Shown: positions 37,401 through 43,174 of the stretch, one piece after another | Position numbering within the stretch: the stretch's first letter is position 1 | Layout of the letters: each line of letters starts with the position of its first letter | From: Acephala macrosclerotiorum | Taxonomy: Eukaryota; Ascomycota; Leotiomycetes; Helotiales; Mollisiaceae | DNA: 43,174 bases | NCBI GenBank assembly: GCA_014904845.1 | Contig: MU119570.1 | Location: forward strand, 1,162 to 44,335 | Reading direction: 5' to 3' | Made by a program: the position numbers and the translations under genes | Notes under the pieces: model-generated | Databases searched by the model: none | Seen by the model: only the letters and a program-made list of their open reading frames with translations | What the model was told of the DNA's origin: nothing

Positions 37401-39950
37401 TTCGAAAAAATTATTAAAATAAATTTACTATTATTAATTATCGCGATTTAAAACGTTTTAAAGTAATTTTTTAAAATTTTAAAAAAATTTTTATTTATAT
37501 TTAATAAATTATAAACTTAAAACTCTAATTATATTATTATTTCATTAAAGTTTTTATTAATAATATAATCGTTTTCTTAAAAACGTTAAAAAATTATTTT
37601 CGATATTTGTAAGAAATATTTGTTTTATTTACAAAAATATATTTATATTTATTTTTATTAAAGTTTTTCTTAAAATATTTATCGATCTACTTTTTTAATT
37701 ATCGTATAAACAAATTTAAAATATTTACAATCGAAAAACGAATAATAATAATTAAAAATTTCGTTTTTTTCGAGACTTTAAAATCTTTAGAAATATATTT
37801 AAAAATAATAAACTAATTTCGATTCTATATATCGTTCTATGTACAAATATCGAAATTATTATAATAATATAAAATATAAATACTTATACAAAAAAAAAAA
37901 TAAAAAACTATAAAAAAAGTAAAATTTTTTTTTTTTTATATATATATTACATAAAAATCTACAAATTAAAAAAAAACATCGTAAAAAAGTCTTTAAATTT
38001 ATTTATTAAATAAACGTATATTAATTTATTACGATTTAAATAAATCGCTTTTTTTTAAAATCGATACTTTTAAAAACGACTTTAAAATTATAGTTTTTTA
38101 TCTTAAAAAAAATTATATTTTAATTTTAAACTTTTTTAATTTATTAATTTTTACAATTTAATTCGTATTATTTTTAAATAAATTGATTTTTTTCATTAAA
38201 AAATATTATTATTCTATTAAACTCAAAATAATATATTTAATATATATTTATAAAAAACTTCGAATTATAATTCAAAATAATAAATACTTTATTCAAATTT
38301 TAATAAATTATTTAATAATAAAAAATATTTACAATTAAATTTTTTTATTTACTTTCAATACTATTAAAATCAATATAAAACTTATTACGATTTTCGAATA
38401 TTTTTTTCAATTCAATTTCAAAATAAAACACATTTTTAAAAAATCAAATATTGTACTCAATATTTTAAATAAATTTAAAATTATTTCTTTAAAAAATATT
38501 TTTAAAAACAATACTTTAAATAATTTCTATTTATTCTTAAAAATTATTATTAATTCAAAGTACAAATTACGATTTACAAAAAACTACATTAAAAATCGTT
38601 ATTTCTATAAAATTTTAAAGTTTTTCGATTAAAAAAAAAACAAATTAATTTCTCGAGAATCTTAAATCGATAATTTTATTTTCTTTTTGTAAAATAATCT
38701 ATTATTTTATATTCTTTATAAAGATTTTAATCGCTTTTATATTTCGAAAACTATATTTTACAATATTCTCTTAAAAATCTATAATAAATATTATTTCGAT
38801 CTCAAAAAAATAAAATAAAAATTATCGAATTTCGCAATTTATAAACTAATAAAAAAATTGATCGAATATTTAACTTATTATTTAAATTATTTCTATAACA
38901 AAATTTTGCGATTTTCAATATACGACTTTTTACAATCAATTCGTATCGAATTAAAACTTTTTACAATAATCGCAATTAATTTTATTCTTAGTCTTTTAAT
39001 CGTAAAAATAATCGCTTTATAAAAAATTAAAAATTTCGATTTCTTTAATTATTTAATATTAATATTTTACAAATTCTCCAAGAAAAAATTATTTATTTCA
39101 AAATATACTACATATACAATCGAAAATTAAATCAAAATTCTAATTACAATACTCGTATTTTATAATTAAAAAATATCAAATAATATTATTTTTAATCGAA
39201 ACAAAAAATTCGTTTTCGAACTTTAATAAATTATCTTTGAATTTATAAATATAAAACTACGAATATTTATTATTTAATATTTACAAATAAATAAACTATT
39301 AAAACGAATTATACAAAAAATCGAAATCAATTTTTATTATTTTATTATATTCTATTTCAATTAACTATAAACGAATTATATTATTCTATACTAAATCGCT
39401 ATTAATAATATATTTACAATAATTATTAATATTAATTCAAACGAAATTATTACTAATTGTAAAACGAATACAATTTTATTATTTTTATACAAATTAAATT
39501 CTTTTAATATTTTTAAAATTATTCGAAAATTTTATCAATAAAACGTACAATTAACTATTTATTTTATTATTATATTCACTAAAAAACGATACGATTTTAA
39601 ATATAAACTATTTACAATAAATATCAACGATTTAATATATATTAAACTTTATAAAAATTACAACTTTTTAAATTACTCAAATTTAAAACTAATAAAATAA
39701 CGAATCAATTTTTTTTTTTTATTAAAAAACGTATTAATCGCTTTATATATAAATTGCAATTATTTTCTCATTAAAAAATTTATTCAATTATTTTTATCGT
39801 TTATTTATATTTCATATCAAAAAACAAAAATTCGTATAACAAATTAAAATCAAATATTACAAAATCAATCGATATCGATTTAAACAATAAATATAATAAT
39901 AATTAAAAATTCTAAAAATTTAAAAAAATTATCAATAAAAAATATATTCA
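37401..39950 (+). pseudogene. Ty3/gypsy pol pseudogene: RT, RNase H, integrase
   Basis: Plus-strand conceptual reading, stops throughout. The RT active site is FINNIIVF at 37553-37576, for the usual FVDDIVVF; both Asp codons are now AAT. It is followed by the RT thumb/connection segment near 37760-37850, with ETLKSLEIYL-type spacing before a YAQISEPL-like stretch. RNase H at about 38170-38490 reads YYYSIKLKIIYLIYIYKKL, then ILINYLIIKNI for VLTDHSATK, and HIFKKSNIVLNIL for HIPGKSNIVPDAL. The integrase C-terminus at about 39560-39870 gives DLIYIKLYKNYNF, then KLIKQRINFFFLLK, for the usual GDxVYLRLHKGYxLP and KLSxQRxGPFKILx. The order RT-RH-IN defines gypsy. Confidence 0.85.
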
Positions 39951-41030
39951 ATATAACAATAAAAATAATCTCAAGTACTTAATCAAATAAAAAAATTATA
40001 ATAACGCATAAAACTAATAATATAAAATCGAATTATTTAAAAACGCAATCGAATTTATTTAAAAATACGAAACTCGCGTATTAAAATTTTTAATTCGAAC
40101 TCGTATATATATTCGCTTAAAAAACCAATTTTGAATTCAATAATAAAAAATTAAATAATTATACAAACTTTGAAATCGTTTTAAAAAAACAATCGATTTA
40201 AAAAAGTTTATATAATTTTAATCGATTAAAAAATTTCATTTTTAAACTTATTATATTTATTTTATTTATTAACGTAATTTCATTTATTTACAATTTATTT
40301 ATTTTAATTTCTTTTTATATAATATTTTTATTTTTAACAATTATAACAATTTAATTTTATTGACAATAATAATAATCTTTAAAATCGAAATTATTTAATT
40401 TTACTATACGCTTTATTTTTATAAAATAGTGTATAGTATTTAATAACGACGATTTCAATATTCGCAAATTTCTAATTTTTAGTATAAATTTTATTGAATT
40501 CGAAAAAAATCTATTTATTTTCAATATATGAAAACAATACATTTTATTGTTTTTATTAAACGACAAATTAAATAATATTGTTTATTATTTAATTTTTTTT
40601 AATTTAATCTCAAATAAAAATAATAAATTCGTTTTCGATTGTAAAATACTTTATAAATCTTATTATAAATACAAAATAAATCTTTCAAAATTTTTATTAT
40701 TATTCGTATTTAATTTCTCAATTTTTTTACTAAATTTTAAAAACATTTTATTAATTCTTTTAATAATTTCATTAATTTTTTTATTTAAATTCAATAATAT
40801 TTTATTAAATTCTTTTACAATATATTAATTTTTTTTAAATATATATAAAAAGAATTCTTTAAATTCTTTTAATAAAAAAATACAAATTCAATATTTCAAT
40901 TTTTTAAATTTTTCAATCAAAAAATAATAAAAATTTTCAAAAAATTAATAAAACGGTTTTTTTTTTTTCGTATAAAAAAATATCGAATTATTTATCGAAA
41001 AATTTTCGATAATAAACTATTTATTCAATT
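39951..41030. other. Region 3' of gypsy integrase, ambiguous coding remnants
   Basis: The integrase frame seems to continue to about 40.1 kb, possibly as a chromodomain-like tail. Beyond that, short ORFs exist on both strands (40357-40566 minus, 40547-40828 plus, largely shadows of each other or of a decayed gene). The minus reading at 40.3-40.9 kb is Lys/Asn-rich with a helical, gag-like character. No motif identifies it. Confidence 0.35.
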
Positions 41031-41040
41031 TCAAATCGAT

Positions 41041-42300
41041 AAATTCTATATTAAATATAGTGATTTTTTTAACAATTTAAAATTTTTTATCGAACGATTA
41101 TTTATTAAATTGAACAAAAATAAATTTAAAAACGTTAAATTTATTTTAAATTTAAACAATTTTTATATCTATTTACTAGTTTAATAAATCAAAAACGAAT
41201 TCGAACGTTTAATTTTGATCTTACAATTATTAATACAAAACTTTATTTTAATCGAATTAATTTTATTTCGATTAAACGTTAATAAAATCTTTAAAACAAT
41301 AAAATAAATACAAAAAATAAAAATAAAAATAATTCGAAAATTAAACTATAAAATATACTCGATAATAATTCAATTAATTAAAATTGTAAACGATATATTA
41401 GTAAATTTATTAAAATTAGTAAACGTTTTAATAATAAAATTTTTAATACTTGAAAACACGAAATTAATCATTAAAATCAATATTAGAAACTATAATTTCT
41501 TATTGTAATCCGCGAAAAAACTCTTTCTAAACTATACTAAAAACAATACAAAATACAAATTCAAAAAAAACATCGAAAATAATACGAACAAATTATTTCG
41601 TTTTATAAAACAATTTAAAATCGAATAATATTTATCGTTTAAAAATTCGATAAAATTGATTTTCTATCGTTAGTTTAATTACTTCTAAAAATTAAATATC
41701 GTAATAATTAACGATAACGAATTCAATACTTTAAAAAAAATTAAAAAGATTTTTAAAATTTGTACGCAAATTATATTAATTACTACGACAAATTACACGA
41801 TAATTAATTTAAGTATTTTACGACTTTCGTTAGTTTTTAGTATTCTTATTAAAGTAAAATAAAATCGATCAAAAATACTTAAAATAAACGCAATAAATAT
41901 CGATAAAAAAATCGAAAACGAAAACGCAAAAATTAATAAAATTATTATTTTTAAAAAATACAATTTATTTTTCGATATAAATATTATAAAAACTAGCGAT
42001 TTAAATTGATTATACAAATATCAAAAAGTACTATAGAATTTACTAGCGAATATTTCTAATATTAAGATTTAAAAAAAATAGAAATCAATTATTAAATATA
42101 TCGAAAAATTTATTCTAAAAAAATAATATTTCAAAAATTTCAAAAGAATTTATTCGATTTTATTTCGAACGAAATATTAATTAAAATAGAAAATTTGATC
42201 GAAATAATCAATAAAATTTCAAAAATACGATTTTATCGTTCTCGAGATATAAAAAACTAATAAAAATCGTAATACGAAAAATATTTTAATTTCAAAATTT
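41041..42300 (+). pseudogene. Decayed long plus-strand ORF rich in former acidic residues, unknown
   Basis: One plus frame starting at 41041 is open over long runs broken by TAA/TAG only. It has many Lys, Asn and Ile codons that would be Glu, Asp and Val/Thr before G-to-A change. Present also in gypsy copy 1 (mirror at about 16.5-17.8 kb). I do not recognise the product. It could be a gag of an adjacent element in tandem, an accessory ORF of the gypsy element, or a captured host gene. The minus ORF at 41793-42017, strongly hydrophobic, is its shadow. Confidence 0.35.
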
Positions 42301-43174
42301 TAAAATACATTAAAAAAATTGCAAATATATTTGTACGAAATACTTTATTATCGGACTTATAAATAAACTACATTTTGCAAATATTTACTTCAAAATACAA
42401 TAAAATAAAAAGTTTAATAACGAATCAATTTTTCTTTTTACAAAATAATTACAATATTATAAAACAATTTTCGATTTTTAAATAATTAAATCAATTTTTA
42501 TTATTTACTTTAATAATATACTATTTTCAAACTAATCTCGAGAAAAACAATTTCAATACATAATAATACTATTTACTATTAATAATACAATTATTTCAAT
42601 TTTATTAATAATATATTTCTCGCAATTTTATATTTTATTAAAATCTTTTCAATTATTATTTAAACAATTTTTCGTAAAAACAATATTAACAAAATCGAGA
42701 TTATAAATAGTTTATTTAATCAATATTCGCTTTTACAAATCAATACAAAGTCTTATCAAAGTATTATACTAATTCATAAAATCGATATTTTAATTTTTAA
42801 AACTAATATTTCTATTTTTCAAATATATTAAATTCGATTATATTATATAAATATTAAATATATTCAACGCCAACAAATTTTACACGTTTTATTATTATAT
42901 TAATATTAAAATTTACTATTTTTTTTTTAAATTTCTTAAGATTTTATTAATGAATTAATACAAAAAAAAATGTAGAAATTATTAATAAAACGATAAAAAA
43001 TCGATTGAAAAATAGAAATTTTACAATCACGAAAATAAAAAACTAATATTAAAATTATTAGAAAAAAAAAATCAAAATAACATTTTTCAAATATTTTTTT
43101 TTTTTACGATATAAATTATACACGCGAAATATTCTTTGTTTTTATAAAAAAACGAAAAATATAATTACGAATTT

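Larger units (their letters stand above)
34235..43174 (+). mobile_element. Ty3/gypsy element B, copy 2 (continues past the window)
   Basis: Plus-strand gypsy remnant with the order RT, RNase H, integrase. The order gag side to pol is set by inverted alignment with copy 1. It carries the uninterrupted target site of element A at 36664-36668 and a roughly 250-bp low-RIP insert at about 34740-34990. On the plus strand, C outside CpG is retained while G outside CpG is nearly absent. The repeat extends at least 3 kb beyond the end of integrase, and this extra part is also present in copy 1. Confidence 0.8.

Noticed and set aside
40357..42017. ORFs at 40357-40566, 40547-40828 and 41793-42017 as genes
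   Set aside because: All lie within the RIP-mutated repeat. Strongly hydrophobic or Lys/Asn-rich products are expected from A+T-rich antisense frames.

Overview
The window looks like nuclear DNA of a filamentous ascomycete (Pezizomycotina). The evidence is short GT-AG introns in a fungus-specific membrane protein gene, a decayed NACHT (NLR-like) gene, and Ty1/copia and Ty3/gypsy LTR retrotransposons carrying the signature of repeat-induced point mutation (RIP). RIP shows as very high A+T, amber and ochre stops scattered through recognisable pol frames, and surviving G and C mostly confined to 5'-CG-3'. The species cannot be named from sequence alone.

Layout, left to right. 1-3610: a plus-strand Ty1/copia remnant in which integrase C-terminus, reverse transcriptase and RNase H can be followed to about 2480. 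3611-8450: an island of normal composition with one well-supported, apparently intact gene (4038-6055, eight exons, about 488 residues, two membrane segments), then weak ORFs (6237-7041) and a promoter-like stretch (CCAAT at 7641, TATA at 7791) with no clear gene behind it. 8451-12351: RIP-degraded, unclassified repeat. 12352-12559: a solo LTR of element A with its target duplication. 13989-14785: a NACHT-domain pseudogene. From about 14.8 kb to the end: a nest of retrotransposons.

The nest has two families, each present twice in opposite orientation. Element B (Ty3/gypsy) lies on the minus strand at about 15.65-21.59 plus 27.92-29.85 kb, and on the plus strand from about 34.2 kb to the window end. 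Element A (Ty1/copia, about 208-bp LTRs) is complete on the minus strand at 21593-27920, inserted into B copy 1 with a 5-bp duplication (ATAAA). B copy 2 carries the corresponding uninterrupted site. A second, 3'-truncated A copy lies on the plus strand at 29848-33443. Together these give an approximately palindromic block centred near 28.85 kb.

No tRNA, rRNA, CRISPR array or bacterial-type operon was seen. Almost all ORFs in the A+T-rich tracts are chance frames or shadows of degraded pol genes. The window is best read as one host gene island and one dead immune-receptor-type gene stranded in a RIP-inactivated retrotransposon landscape.
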